Shown: piece by piece, positions 1 through 7,786 of the stretch
Layout: each line of letters starts with the position of its first letter
Position numbering within the stretch: position 1 is the first letter of the stretch
From: Pseudomonas fluorescens
Lineage (GTDB): Bacteria; Pseudomonadota; Gammaproteobacteria; Pseudomonadales; Pseudomonadaceae
NCBI RefSeq assembly: GCF_001648775.1
Contig: NZ_LVEJ01000023.1
Location: 124,001-188,000, forward strand
Length of the DNA stretch: 64,000 nucleotides
Direction of reading: 5' to 3'
The notes under the pieces: model-generated
Seen by the model: only the letters and a program-made list of their open reading frames with translations
Databases searched by the model: none
Told to the model about the DNA's origin: nothing
Translations under genes and position numbers: made by a program

Positions 1-181
1 GACCACCGCCGGCGCCATCGCCAGCATGGGCCTGGGTTTCGCCACCGCGCTGCTGTTCATGTTCAAGGACGGTCTGGATGCGAACACACCGATCTACTAC
101 AGCCTGGCTGTGGGTCTGGTGAGTTTTGTGGTGGTCAGCCTGGTCTCCCCTCGCCCGGCAACCGTGGCGAGTGCGATCTAA
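1..181 (+). CDS. C-terminal end of a sodium:solute symporter-like membrane protein (partial)
   Basis: Only the last 59 codons are inside the window, read from base 2 to a TAA at 179-181. The translation has two hydrophobic stretches separated by a short charged and polar segment (FKDGLDANTP) and ends in a short hydrophilic tail after LVSPRP. This pattern resembles the last helices of sodium:solute symporter family carriers, but the fragment is too short to exclude other inner-membrane transporters. A strong intrinsic terminator follows 33 bases downstream, so this is the last gene of its transcript. Confidence 0.45.
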   Translation, partial: TTAGAIASMGLGFATALLFMFKDGLDANTPIYYSLAVGLVSFVVVSLVSPRPATVASAI

Positions 182-213
182 GCTCTGATGTAACGACTTG
201 ATGCTTTCTTCGA

Positions 214-247
214 CGGGTGTGGCGTCGGTTGCCACACCCGTTTTTTT
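214..247 (+). terminator. Rho-independent terminator after the symporter-like gene
   Basis: A perfect 10-bp stem (214-223 with 231-240, arm CGGGTGTGGC) closes a 7-base loop and is followed at once by seven T residues. It separates the upstream gene from the metallo-hydrolase that begins at 267. Confidence 0.9.
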
Positions 248-266
248 CGTCTGGAGAAAAGTGAAT

Positions 267-992
267 ATGAAGATCGTTTCTCGCGATCAGTGGTTCGAAG
301 TACAGAGTTTGAGTGACGGCATTAAGCTGATTCATGAACCGTATATTCGGCCGTTTTACCGCTGCAACTTGTGGCATGTGCAGGGGCGCGACAAAGATTT
401 GCTGCTGGACAGCGGTTCAGGTCTGGTGAGCTTGCGTGAGCAGTTGCCGTGGCTTACCGAGCGGCCGCTGGTGGCAGTGGCCAGTCATTGCCACTTCGAC
501 CATATCGCCGGGCATCATGAATTTGCTGAACGGCTGGTGCACCCCGCCGAGGCTGACATTCTGGCGGCGCCGGATGGCGAGAACGATTTGAGCCGCGCCT
601 TCGTCGGCGACGACATGTTTGAAGCGCACCCGGATTGCCCGTTGTGCTACGCCGAATACCGGGTCAAAGCCGCGCCGGCCACCGGGTTTGTCGAGGACGG
701 CGATGTGCTCGATCTGGGCAATCGCACGCTGCAAGTGCTGCACACGCCGGGGCATTCGCCGGGCGGCATCAGCCTGTACGAGGCGGCGACTGAAACCCTG
801 TTCAGCGGCGACATCATCTACGACGGGCCGCTGATCGAAGACGCCTACCATTCCAATCTGCAGGATTACGCCAGCAGTCTGCGGCGTTTGCAGGCGTTGC
901 CGATCCGCACGGTGCATGGCGGCCACTTCGGCAGTTTTTCCGGGGCACATTTGCGCTCGATGGTTGACGAATGGTTGCGCGGGCACGCCTGA
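267..992 (+). CDS. MBL-fold metallo-hydrolase
   Basis: A 241-residue metallo-beta-lactamase-fold protein. The zinc signature HCHFDH lies at residues 74-79, followed by later family motifs: GHSPGG near 165, a SGD segment near 180 (metal-bridging Asp) and a His-containing HGGHFG near the C-terminus. Members hydrolyse thioesters, lactones, phosphodiesters and similar substrates, so the substrate cannot be told from the sequence. No signal peptide is seen, so it is probably cytoplasmic. The ATG at 267 is chosen because GGAG lies about 11 bases upstream; an in-frame ATG at 198 would start inside or before the terminator and has no ribosome site. The next gene follows after 43 bases on the same strand. 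Confidence 0.85.
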   Translation: MKIVSRDQWFEVQSLSDGIKLIHEPYIRPFYRCNLWHVQGRDKDLLLDSGSGLVSLREQLPWLTERPLVAVASHCHFDHIAGHHEFAERLVHPAEADILAAPDGENDLSRAFVGDDMFEAHPDCPLCYAEYRVKAAPATGFVEDGDVLDLGNRTLQVLHTPGHSPGGISLYEAATETLFSGDIIYDGPLIEDAYHSNLQDYASSLRRLQALPIRTVHGGHFGSFSGAHLRSMVDEWLRGHA

Positions 993-1035
993 GGCCTGCT
1001 TCACTCAAGCACAACAACGATTAGAAAGATCTGCC

Positions 1036-1284
1036 ATGAGAAGAGCTGCCGTACGTGCCGCCGTGCACCGGTTCATCCGCCGCTTGCTGGAAAACCGCGA
1101 ATTCAACGACAACACCAGCCTGGTGCAGTTGGGCCTGGAGAAAGCCGATATCGAAGATCTGATCTTTCATCTGGAAGATGAATTCGGACTGACGGCGTTC
1201 ACCGCCGAAGAAGACCGCATGCTCAAGACCGCGAGGACCGCGAATGACTTGAGCCGGTTTTTGCTTGAGATAGGCCGCCATTAA
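1036..1284 (+). CDS. Acyl-carrier-protein-like small protein lacking the phosphopantetheine serine
   Basis: An 82-residue protein that aligns well with the helix II-III region of acyl carrier proteins (LGLEKADIEDLIFHLEDEF at 32-50). The invariant DSL motif, where 4'-phosphopantetheine is attached, reads EKA here, with lysine at the position of Ser36 of E. coli ACP. It should therefore not be able to carry an acyl chain. The basic N-terminus (MRRAAVRAAVHRFIRR) is also unusual, since ACPs are normally acidic throughout. It may be a structural or regulatory relative of ACP. It lies 43 bases after the metallo-hydrolase and could be cotranscribed with it. Identification as an ACP relative is by motif reading only. 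Confidence 0.7.
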   Translation: MRRAAVRAAVHRFIRRLLENREFNDNTSLVQLGLEKADIEDLIFHLEDEFGLTAFTAEEDRMLKTARTANDLSRFLLEIGRH

Positions 1285-1290
1285 AAGCAA

Positions 1291-1355
1291 AAGATCGCAG
1301 CCTTCGCCAACTCCTACATTAATCCGTGTAGGAGTTGCCGAAGGCTGCGATCTCT
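1291..1355. repeat. Long inverted repeat, dispersed Pseudomonas intergenic type, possible terminator
   Basis: Two arms of about 26 bases (1293-1318 and 1327-1353) pair almost perfectly around an 8-base loop; the outer ends read AGATCGCAG and CTGCGATCT and the inner ends CTCCTACA and TGTAGGAG. It lies between the end of the ACP-like gene and the convergent small gene at 1389, and so can act as a two-sided transcription stop. A related sequence ends the hairpin at 10472-10525. Confidence 0.7.
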
Positions 1356-1388
1356 TGATCTTGAATCCTTGATCTCGGATCGGGGGCG

Positions 1389-1517
1389 TTACCGGCGCCG
1401 TTGTTGACGGCGGCGCTGCTCGTCATCGGTGCGGATCGGCACAGGTTGCAGAGGCGGTTCGATCAAGCCGAGGGCAACACCCAAATCGTGCAGCCAGTTT
1501 TGAATTTTCTCTTTCAT
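1389..1517 (-). CDS. Small basic protein, possibly PA1414 family
   Basis: A 42-residue protein with an amphipathic N-terminal helix (MKEKIQNWLHDLGVALGLIE), a proline-containing middle and an arginine/glutamine-rich tail ending in RRR. It resembles a family of very short Pseudomonas proteins that I associate with P. aeruginosa PA1414, but this is from memory. The ATG at 1517 is preferred because an AGGGGG ribosome site sits about 7 bases upstream; an ATG two codons earlier lies on top of that site. No function can be assigned. Confidence 0.55.
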   Translation of the reverse strand: MKEKIQNWLHDLGVALGLIEPPLQPVPIRTDDEQRRRQQRRR

Positions 1518-1659
1518 CGTCATGCCCCCTTCAGGGTGGTGCTGAGCGGCCGGAATTCTGAGGCCGCTTCGCACTGATAATAGTCCGAAGTCCTACGCAA
1601 TGCTCGGCCAAATCCGCAATGATCTGTTACTGAATTGAACAGAATTCGCCGCCATTGGT

Positions 1660-2553
1660 TCAGGCTGTTTCTCGGGTTTCGATCTGAGCCGCAGGATAGA
1701 CAGCCTGCTGCACCTCAATCCAGGCATTGAGGTTGGCGCCGACCATGCCCTTGCGCCACATGAGCCACGTTGTCGCACCCACGAATGGCTCGGCCAACGG
1801 GTGCGCGGCGACGCTCTCACGCCCCGGCAGACTGGCCAGCATCGACTCCGACATCAGCGCCACACCACTGCCGGCGATCACGCAGGCGAGCATGCCCTGA
1901 TAGGACTCGATCTCCATCGCCCGCCCCATCGTCGCGTGGTAGTGCGAAAACCACGCTTCCAGGCGCATGCGGTAGGAACACCCCCGGCGAAAGGTAAACA
2001 CCGAACGCCCTTCGACATCCCGGGCGCCACGCACCGGCGGATGATCCATTTCAGTGATCAACACCAGGCGCTCCTCGCACAACGGCACGCCGTCGAGCCC
2101 GGCCAGTTCCAGTGGACCATCGACCAACGCGGCATCCAGACGTCCGGTGAGCAAACCCTCCAGCAACTCCCCGCTCGGCGCCGACTGCACTTGCAGATTC
2201 ACCGCCGGATATTGCTTGTGATACTGCGCCAGCAGCGCCGGCAAATGGATCGCCGCCGTGCTGTACATGGTGCCGAGGACAAAGTCGCCGGCCGGTTTGC
2301 CGCCCATCACCGCGGCACTGGCTTGGTCGCGCAGGGCGAAGAGTTTGCCGGTGTAGTCCAGCAAGACTTTTCCCGCAGGCGACAGTTGCAAACGCTGACG
2401 CTCTCGGACGAAAAGCTCTACACCCAGTTGCTCTTCCAGTTGTTTGAGCCGGGTCGACAGATTCGACGGCACCCGATGCAGGCGTTCGGCGGCGCGGGTG
2501 ATCGAACCTTCCTCGGCCACCGCCTGAAAGATCCTTAGCTGACTGAACTCCAC
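1660..2553 (-). CDS. ptrR: LysR-family regulator, PtrR-like
   Basis: A 297-residue LysR-type transcription factor. The N-terminal winged helix-turn-helix occupies roughly residues 1-60 (FSQLRIFQAVAEEGSITRAA, then HRVPSNLSTRLKQLEEQLG), followed by the periplasmic-binding-like effector domain. The HRVPSNLS recognition helix and the later SYQGMLACVIAGSGVAL block match my memory of E. coli PtrR/YneJ, which controls putrescine use, and its Pseudomonas homologues. The start is a GTG at 2553 with GGAGAAGG 3-10 bases upstream; a longer reading frame begins at 2595 without a ribosome site. The gene is divergent from the MFS carrier at 2659, which is the obvious candidate target. Confidence 0.75.
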   Translation of the reverse strand: MEFSQLRIFQAVAEEGSITRAAERLHRVPSNLSTRLKQLEEQLGVELFVRERQRLQLSPAGKVLLDYTGKLFALRDQASAAVMGGKPAGDFVLGTMYSTAAIHLPALLAQYHKQYPAVNLQVQSAPSGELLEGLLTGRLDAALVDGPLELAGLDGVPLCEERLVLITEMDHPPVRGARDVEGRSVFTFRRGCSYRMRLEAWFSHYHATMGRAMEIESYQGMLACVIAGSGVALMSESMLASLPGRESVAAHPLAEPFVGATTWLMWRKGMVGANLNAWIEVQQAVYPAAQIETRETA

Positions 2554-2658
2554 AAGCCTTCTCCAGAACAGAACAAGTTCCTCACTATTATTCAATTTTA
2601 AAGAAAGTCAATCAGTCCTAGCCTGAACGGTCATTGCAGCCCTCACGGAATTCGCACC

Positions 2659-3840
2659 ATGTCGCCACTCATTCGCTTATCCGCCTGCTTCGTGGCCTTG
2701 ATGATGGCCATGGGCATCGGGCGTTTCGCCCTCACGCCACAAATGCCACACCTGCTCAGCGAAGGGCAGATCGACCTGACCGCCGCCGGTCTGATTGCGG
2801 CGGCCAACTACCTCGGTTATCTGCTCGGCGCGGTGGATGCGATGTTTGCGCATCGTCCGCAGCAAGTTCAGCGGCGCCTGCACGGCGGTTTGTGGTTGTG
2901 CGTGCTGCTGACGCTGGCGTCGTTCTGGGCCAATGGGTTCTGGTCGCATTTGCTGCTGCGCTTCGGCACGGGTGTAGCGAGCGCGTGGGTGTTGGTGATG
3001 ATCACGTCGTTGAGTCAACCGCTGGCAGCGGCAGCGGGCCGTCCGCGCTTGGGCGCTCTGGTATTTGCCGGGCCGGGGCTGGGGATTTTTCTGACGGGGT
3101 TATTGGCGCTGGTCTCACATCTGCTGCAGCAGACGTCCGCGACGTTGTGGCTGATTTATGCCGCGGCTGCGCTGGTGATGATGTTGGGCGTGTGGCGACT
3201 GCTGCCGCAGTCGGTTGCGGCGAAAACGGTTGCTGTGGAGGCTGCCAGTTCATCAAATCGCGGCATTGGTCGTCTGGCGGTGATCTACGCCCTGTATGGC
3301 ATCGGCTACATCATCCCGGCGACTTTTCTCGCGCAAATGGCCAACGCGCAGTTTCACGGGCAATGGCAGGCCGATCTGTTCTGGCCTTGTTTCGGACTTG
3401 GCGCAGCGCTCGGCGTGTTGCTGGTGAGCCTGCGCCGCCACGATCCGCAAACCACAAGGCATTGGTTGATGGCGACGCTGTGGCTGCAGGCGGCCGGTGT
3501 GTTTGCCTGCTTGCTGGGCAGCGGACTCGGCCTGGGATTGGGCGTGCTCCTCTGCGGCACACCGTTCCTGGCCTGCATGCAACTGGTGATGCAGCGCTCG
3601 CGGGAACTGGCCCCTCACGCCACCCAACGCAACGCCGGGATGCTCACCGCCTGCTTTGCCGTCGGCCAACTCAGCGGCCCGTTGCTGGCCGCGTTGAGCA
3701 GCCATTTCAGCGGCGGTTTGCAGCCGGCGCTGGTGATCGCCGGCTGCGGTTTGCTGATTGCCGGCGGTCTGACGATGCACTCACCTAGCGCTGGCCGAGC
3801 GCTTTGCGCAAACGCCGACGCAGCCACTGCTCGGCGCTGA
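2659..3840 (+). CDS. YbfB/YjiJ family MFS transporter
   Basis: A 393-residue inner-membrane protein with about 12 hydrophobic segments. The first is followed by MGIGRFALTPQMP, a hallmark of the YbfB/YjiJ branch of the major facilitator superfamily, and YLGYLLGA follows in helix 2. Substrates of the branch are poorly known; export of amino acids or small metabolites is possible. It is transcribed away from the PtrR-like regulator across a 105-base promoter gap. Its last 56 bases overlap the 3' end of the convergent EamA gene, so the two transcripts are antisense there. Confidence 0.85.
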   Translation: MSPLIRLSACFVALMMAMGIGRFALTPQMPHLLSEGQIDLTAAGLIAAANYLGYLLGAVDAMFAHRPQQVQRRLHGGLWLCVLLTLASFWANGFWSHLLLRFGTGVASAWVLVMITSLSQPLAAAAGRPRLGALVFAGPGLGIFLTGLLALVSHLLQQTSATLWLIYAAAALVMMLGVWRLLPQSVAAKTVAVEAASSSNRGIGRLAVIYALYGIGYIIPATFLAQMANAQFHGQWQADLFWPCFGLGAALGVLLVSLRRHDPQTTRHWLMATLWLQAAGVFACLLGSGLGLGLGVLLCGTPFLACMQLVMQRSRELAPHATQRNAGMLTACFAVGQLSGPLLAALSSHFSGGLQPALVIAGCGLLIAGGLTMHSPSAGRALCANADAATARR

Positions 3841-4717
3841 CAAAGGTGATGCCGAGCAACACCAGCACCGCGCCGATGATGAAGTTCAGGCTCAACTGTT
3901 CGCCGAGCAGAATCACCCCGAAGGTCACGCCGAACAGTGGTGTCATGAACGAGAACACCGCCAGATTGGCCGCCAGATAACGGCGCAACAGCCAGAACCA
4001 GATCAGGTAGCTGAAGAACGACACCACCAGGCCCTGGAACAACACGCTGGCGACCGCCACGGGGGTCAGGCTGACGTGAGTGATCTGGCCGCTGAACAGC
4101 GCGATCAGCAGCAGGCCGAGAAAACCGACGATCAACTGATAGAACAGCGTCAGTGTCACCGGCGCTTCCGACAGCCGCGAGGCGCGCACCACCACCGTGG
4201 TCGCGCCCCAGCAGGCGCCAGCCAACACGCCAAAGGCATCGCCGAGCAGCATCCGGCGGTCGAGGTTGTCCCACGACACACCGCCGGCGAAGGCAATCGC
4301 AATGCCAATGAACGCGAGCAGAATACCCAGCCATTGCAACGGCCGCAGACGCTCACTGGCCAGCAGGAAATGCACGCCCAACGCGGTGAAAATCGGCGCG
4401 GTGTAGAGGAACACCGACATGTGCGCTGCGGTGGTCAGCTGCAAACCTTCGGCGATGAAGAAGAACTCCAGACCGAACAGCGCACCCGCCAGCAGACCGC
4501 CGCGCCAGGTGTTGCCGACCTGATCCCAGCCGCCCTTCCAGCAGATCAGCAAACCCACCAACAGTGCGGAAATCCCCGAGCGCGCCGCCGCTTGCATCAC
4601 CGGTGCAATGTCCGGCGCCGCCCATTTGATCATCACTTGCTGCACGCCCCAGATCAGGCAGAGGCCGATCATCACTTGCAGGGCAAAACTGTCGGCGTTA
4701 CGCCGCTCGATACTCAC
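3785..4717 (-). CDS. EamA/DMT-family transporter
   Basis: A 310-residue protein with ten predicted transmembrane helices in two EamA repeats, starting MIGLCLIWGVQQVMIKWAAP and with the second half beginning near LGDAFGVLAGACWGATTVVV. Drug/metabolite transporters of this type mostly export amino acids or metabolites. The start is a GTG at 4717 preceded by GAGGTG; the frame is open upstream, but with no better site. The C-terminus is strongly basic (RRRLRKALGQR), consistent with a cytoplasmic end. One of four EamA carriers in this window. Confidence 0.85.
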   Translation of the reverse strand: MSIERRNADSFALQVMIGLCLIWGVQQVMIKWAAPDIAPVMQAAARSGISALLVGLLICWKGGWDQVGNTWRGGLLAGALFGLEFFFIAEGLQLTTAAHMSVFLYTAPIFTALGVHFLLASERLRPLQWLGILLAFIGIAIAFAGGVSWDNLDRRMLLGDAFGVLAGACWGATTVVVRASRLSEAPVTLTLFYQLIVGFLGLLLIALFSGQITHVSLTPVAVASVLFQGLVVSFFSYLIWFWLLRRYLAANLAVFSFMTPLFGVTFGVILLGEQLSLNFIIGAVLVLLGITFVSAEQWLRRRLRKALGQR

Positions 4718-4869
4718 CGCAACACCTCGAACACACACAACATGGCAGGCCATCCAATGGTCAGATAACAGTGCCGAGGATTATCAATGAGTCGGGCGGA
4801 AAAAACCGTCTGGAAAAGACATTTAGTTCTTCAGTGGCGGCAGTGGTGAATGGCTGTCGGCTGCGCCGC

Positions 4870-4938
4870 CATTCGCGAGCAGGCTCGCTCCCACTTTGGA
4901 ATGCGTTCCCCTGTGGAAGCGAGCCTGCTCGCGAAGAG
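4870..4938. repeat. REP doublet 1 (short, inverted type)
   Basis: Two REP hairpins in the order TCGCGAGCAGGCTCGCTCCCAC then GTGGAAGCGAGCCTGCTCGCGA (second copy with one change), separated by TTTGGAATGCGTTCCCCT. Loops are AG and CT, that is, the same variant on both arms. Confidence 0.9.
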
Positions 4939-4965
4939 GCCGGCATTGCTTCCCTACCTATCGGA

Positions 4966-5364
4966 TCAGACCTTGCCAAACCGCCTCGCCAACAAAAACC
5001 CGACGGTACACGCCACAGCCGTGGCAAACGTCCCCCACGCCCAATCCATCAGCGTCACCTGCACCGACCAGCCGCGCAACGTCGCCCAGTTGGTCAGGTC
5101 ATACGTGCCATACGCCACCAGCCCCAACATCGCGCCACGCTTCGCCGCCCACTGCCAGGTCGCAGCAGGCATCACCACAAACACCACACAGCCGAAAACA
5201 TACAGGCAATAAAAAACCGCTGCGGGAACCAGCAGCGGTTTTTCGAGCATCAGCGAACCGAGCAGTTCGCGATAGGTCGGCGCCATCAACAGGCCAAGCC
5301 AGAGGCCATCGAGCAACAAAAACATCACCAGCGTAGCAACATAGCCAATCAGCGCTTTGTTCAT
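4966..5364 (-). CDS. DUF2177 family inner-membrane protein
   Basis: A 132-residue protein with four hydrophobic segments: an N-terminal helix with LDGLWLGLLM, a second with FYCLYVFGCVVFVVMP, a third around GLVAYGTYDLTNWATLRGW, and a last near the C-terminus. The YGTYDLTNWATL block is the characteristic DUF2177 motif. The function of the family is unknown. The ATG at 5364 begins MNKALIGYVATLVMF; the preceding gene on this strand, the CvfB-like gene, ends 46 bases upstream, so the two may be cotranscribed. Confidence 0.85.
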   Translation of the reverse strand: MNKALIGYVATLVMFLLLDGLWLGLLMAPTYRELLGSLMLEKPLLVPAAVFYCLYVFGCVVFVVMPAATWQWAAKRGAMLGLVAYGTYDLTNWATLRGWSVQVTLMDWAWGTFATAVACTVGFLLARRFGKV

Positions 5365-5410
5365 CGACCCGACCTCATGTGTGTCCCATGCAAGATGGGC
5401 CACCCAAGGC

Positions 5411-6247
5411 TCAGGTTAGTTCAATGCGATCAGCGTGGATGACGATCTTGCCTTCCTTGTACAGCGCACCGATGGCCTTCTTGAAGTTGCCTTTGCTGAC
5501 GCCGAACAGGCTGCTGATCAACGCCGGATCGCTCTTGTCGCTGACCGGCAGCGTGCCGCTGTTGTCGCGCAACTTGGCGAGGATCTTCGAGTTCAGGCTG
5601 CTCGCCGCTTCCTGGCCAACCGGTTGCAGGCTCAGGGCGATCTTGCCGTCGGCACGGATTTCCTTGACGTAGCCCTTCTCGCTCATGCCGGCGCGCATGA
5701 ACTTGAAGATTTCGTTCTTGTGAATCAGCCCCCAGTGCTTGTTGTTGATGATCGCCTTGAAGCCCATGTCGGTGGCTTCGGCAACCAGCAGATCAACTTC
5801 CTGGCCCTGGCTGTAGTTGGCCGGGGTCTTGTCGAGGTAACGATCCAGACGCGCAGTGGCGGTGATGCGACGGGTGTGTTTGTCGAGATAGACATGCACC
5901 ACGCAGTATTCGCCGGCAGTCATCTGGCGCTTTTCTTCGGAATACGGCAGCAACAGATCCTTCGGCAGCCCCCAATCGAGAAACACACCGATGCTGTTGA
6001 CTTCAACGACTTTCAGACTGGCAAACTCGCCGACCTGAACTTTCGGTTTTTCCGTGGTAGCGAGAAGTTTGTCTTCGCTGTCCAGATAAACAAAAACGTT
6101 GAGCCAATCTTCATCTTCGCTGGGAATATCTTTCGGAATATAACGGTTGGGCAAAAGAATTTCGCCGTCAGCACCGCCGTCCAGATATAAACCGAAGTTA
6201 GTGTGTTTAACCACTTGCAAACTGTTGTAACGCCCGACTAAAGCCAT
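5411..6247 (-). CDS. CvfB-like S1 RNA-binding protein
   Basis: A 278-residue soluble protein. The N-terminus (MALVGRYNSLQVVKHTNFGLYLDGG) opens the first S1-like OB fold; further S1-type folds follow at about residues 70-135 and 145-215, with motifs VNSIGVFLDWGLPKDLL and ATDMGFKAIINNKHWGLIH. A C-terminal winged helix ends in FGVSKGNFKKAIGALYKEG. This is the CvfB/YitL architecture, known from Staphylococcus as an RNA-binding regulator of virulence genes. The ATG at 6247 is preferred over one five codons earlier because GAGGG lies at the proper distance from it. Confidence 0.85.
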   Translation of the reverse strand: MALVGRYNSLQVVKHTNFGLYLDGGADGEILLPNRYIPKDIPSEDEDWLNVFVYLDSEDKLLATTEKPKVQVGEFASLKVVEVNSIGVFLDWGLPKDLLLPYSEEKRQMTAGEYCVVHVYLDKHTRRITATARLDRYLDKTPANYSQGQEVDLLVAEATDMGFKAIINNKHWGLIHKNEIFKFMRAGMSEKGYVKEIRADGKIALSLQPVGQEAASSLNSKILAKLRDNSGTLPVSDKSDPALISSLFGVSKGNFKKAIGALYKEGKIVIHADRIELT

Positions 6248-6587
6248 TTCCAGAACCCTCATTGCGTGGGCGGCATTCTACCCGTTTTTGTGCTGGCCGT
6301 CGGGCGGCAGATCCGCACGGCCGGGAAAATCTGCGCGCGGCCCTGATTTACCTTGGTCGCCGGCGCACAAGCTGCCGCTCGTCAGTCCGGCATGGCCAGC
6401 GCGCAGGCCACATCATTGTGCCGCAGCACCTGAATGTTCTTATTTAAAACAGCGGGTTAGACGGTTATTTCAATTATTGAAGCGACATTAATGCAGTACT
6501 GCGCTTGGTTATTCCGGGGGATATTTACCAAGCAATTGTCAAGTTATTCCTGTACGATGCCTGGCCGAGTTACTTTTCTACAGGTTA
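6248..6587. other. Intergenic region between divergent genes
   Basis: A 340-base gap between the divergent CvfB-like and small-protein genes. The left two thirds are GC-rich without an open frame I would trust; 6430-6560 is distinctly AT-rich and probably holds the promoter of the gene at 6588. I found no clean -35/-10 pair, repeat or RNA gene in it. Confidence 0.5.
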
Positions 6588-6776
6588 ATGGCCGCCATGC
6601 GTGTAAAAGCATCCACCAGCAAAGCAAAGCCAGCTCCAGCCGTTGAAACCAGCGAATCGATCAACGATCAGATCGCAGCGTTCCTCAAGTCCGGCGGCGA
6701 GATCCAGCAAATTGCCAAAGGCGTCAGTGGCCAGACGTTCGGCCCGTCCAAGCAGATCAGCCTGGGCAAGAAGTAA
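6588..6776 (+). CDS. Small conserved-looking protein, unknown function
   Basis: A 62-residue protein, MAAMRVKASTSKAKPAPAVE, followed by ESINDQIAAFLKSGGEIQQI and ending in GPSKQISLGKK. The first 20 residues are basic and probably disordered; the rest looks like a short helix-turn-helix-like unit with an adjacent glycine-rich loop. No membrane segment or signal peptide is present. Either the ATG at 6588 (AGG five bases upstream) or that at 6597 may be the start. I recognise the type from Pseudomonas genomes, but no function is known to me. Confidence 0.65.
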   Translation: MAAMRVKASTSKAKPAPAVETSESINDQIAAFLKSGGEIQQIAKGVSGQTFGPSKQISLGKK

Positions 6777-6992
6777 CACCCGGTTTTACACCCGTCCAGA
6801 GGCGCTTTGAGCTTCGAAGCGTCTGGACTGGCACCGCGTAATCCCCCTCCGCTTTAAACAAAACACCTATCAAATTTTCAGAAATCGACGAACGGCCATC
6901 AATGCCGATCATTCGCCGGTATCCTTGCACGCGTCTAGATCAAGCGTTTCAGCAGGCCCGCCCTCCTGCGCTCGCTGTTCATGGAGTGACGC

Positions 6993-7709
6993 ATGCGCAA
7001 ATCATCCTGTTTATTACTCGTAGGCCTGCTGGCCAGTGCGACCGCGCACGCGCAGATTTTCCAGCGCGAACTCGGCGACTTCGACCTCAAACTCGGCACC
7101 ACGCCCACGCGCAGCATGGCCCAGGGCCTGGTCAAACCAGCCGCCATCGGCTCATTCCACGGCGGCCTCGATCTGAGCCACGACAGCGGCCTCTATGTCG
7201 GCCAGTACGCACCGAGCATGGGCATCACGCCGGGGAAAAATCTCGAGATCGACTCCTACGTCGGCTTTAAACAACCCTTCGATCAGACCCTCGGCTACGA
7301 AGTCGGCATGATCCATTACAGCTATCCCAAAGTAGACACCCTCGACAGCCAGGAGCTGTTCGGTGGCCTGACCCTGCTCGGCAGTCGCTTCGGCGTCGCC
7401 TTCAGCAACGACCCGGATAAACAGAACAACACCTTGTTTGCCGATCTGGGTGGCAACCAGCCGTTCGGCATCGGCGTCAGCATGAAATACACCACCCATC
7501 AACTGAACACGCCAGCGGCGGTGGACGGTGGTTATGTCAGCAGTTTTACCGATTGGTCAGTGAAACTGTCGCGGCCATTCATGGGTGTCGACCTTGACCT
7601 GATCTACAGCAACTCCAGTCTCAGCGGCAGCGATTGCTCGGCCTATTCCGGGCACAACAGCCAATGCGACGGCCTCGTCACCCTCAAGGCTGCACGCGCG
7701 TTCTATTGA
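6993..7709 (+). CDS. TorF-family putative porin
   Basis: A 238-residue protein with a clear signal peptide (MRKSSCLLLVGLLASATAHA, cleavage after AHA) followed by alternating beta-strand-like segments and a C-terminal aromatic residue (RAFY), as outer-membrane barrels require for assembly. The pattern of short strands such as YEVGMIHYSYP and FGIGVSMKYTT fits the TorF/Gcw_chp putative porin family. Two cysteines (SDC and SQC) sit in a late extracellular loop and may form a disulphide. Substrate unknown. Confidence 0.8.
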   Translation: MRKSSCLLLVGLLASATAHAQIFQRELGDFDLKLGTTPTRSMAQGLVKPAAIGSFHGGLDLSHDSGLYVGQYAPSMGITPGKNLEIDSYVGFKQPFDQTLGYEVGMIHYSYPKVDTLDSQELFGGLTLLGSRFGVAFSNDPDKQNNTLFADLGGNQPFGIGVSMKYTTHQLNTPAAVDGGYVSSFTDWSVKLSRPFMGVDLDLIYSNSSLSGSDCSAYSGHNSQCDGLVTLKAARAFY

Positions 7710-7786
7710 TCGGCTGAACTGCCGCGCGCATCCTGCATCACATAAGAATCAGACTTTCGAAGCCAGGCCATCGCAAGGATTTGCCC

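Noticed and set aside
1560..1660. ANR box (TTGAT-N4-ATCAA) before the small protein at 1517
   Set aside because: No such sequence is found in the upstream 140 bases.
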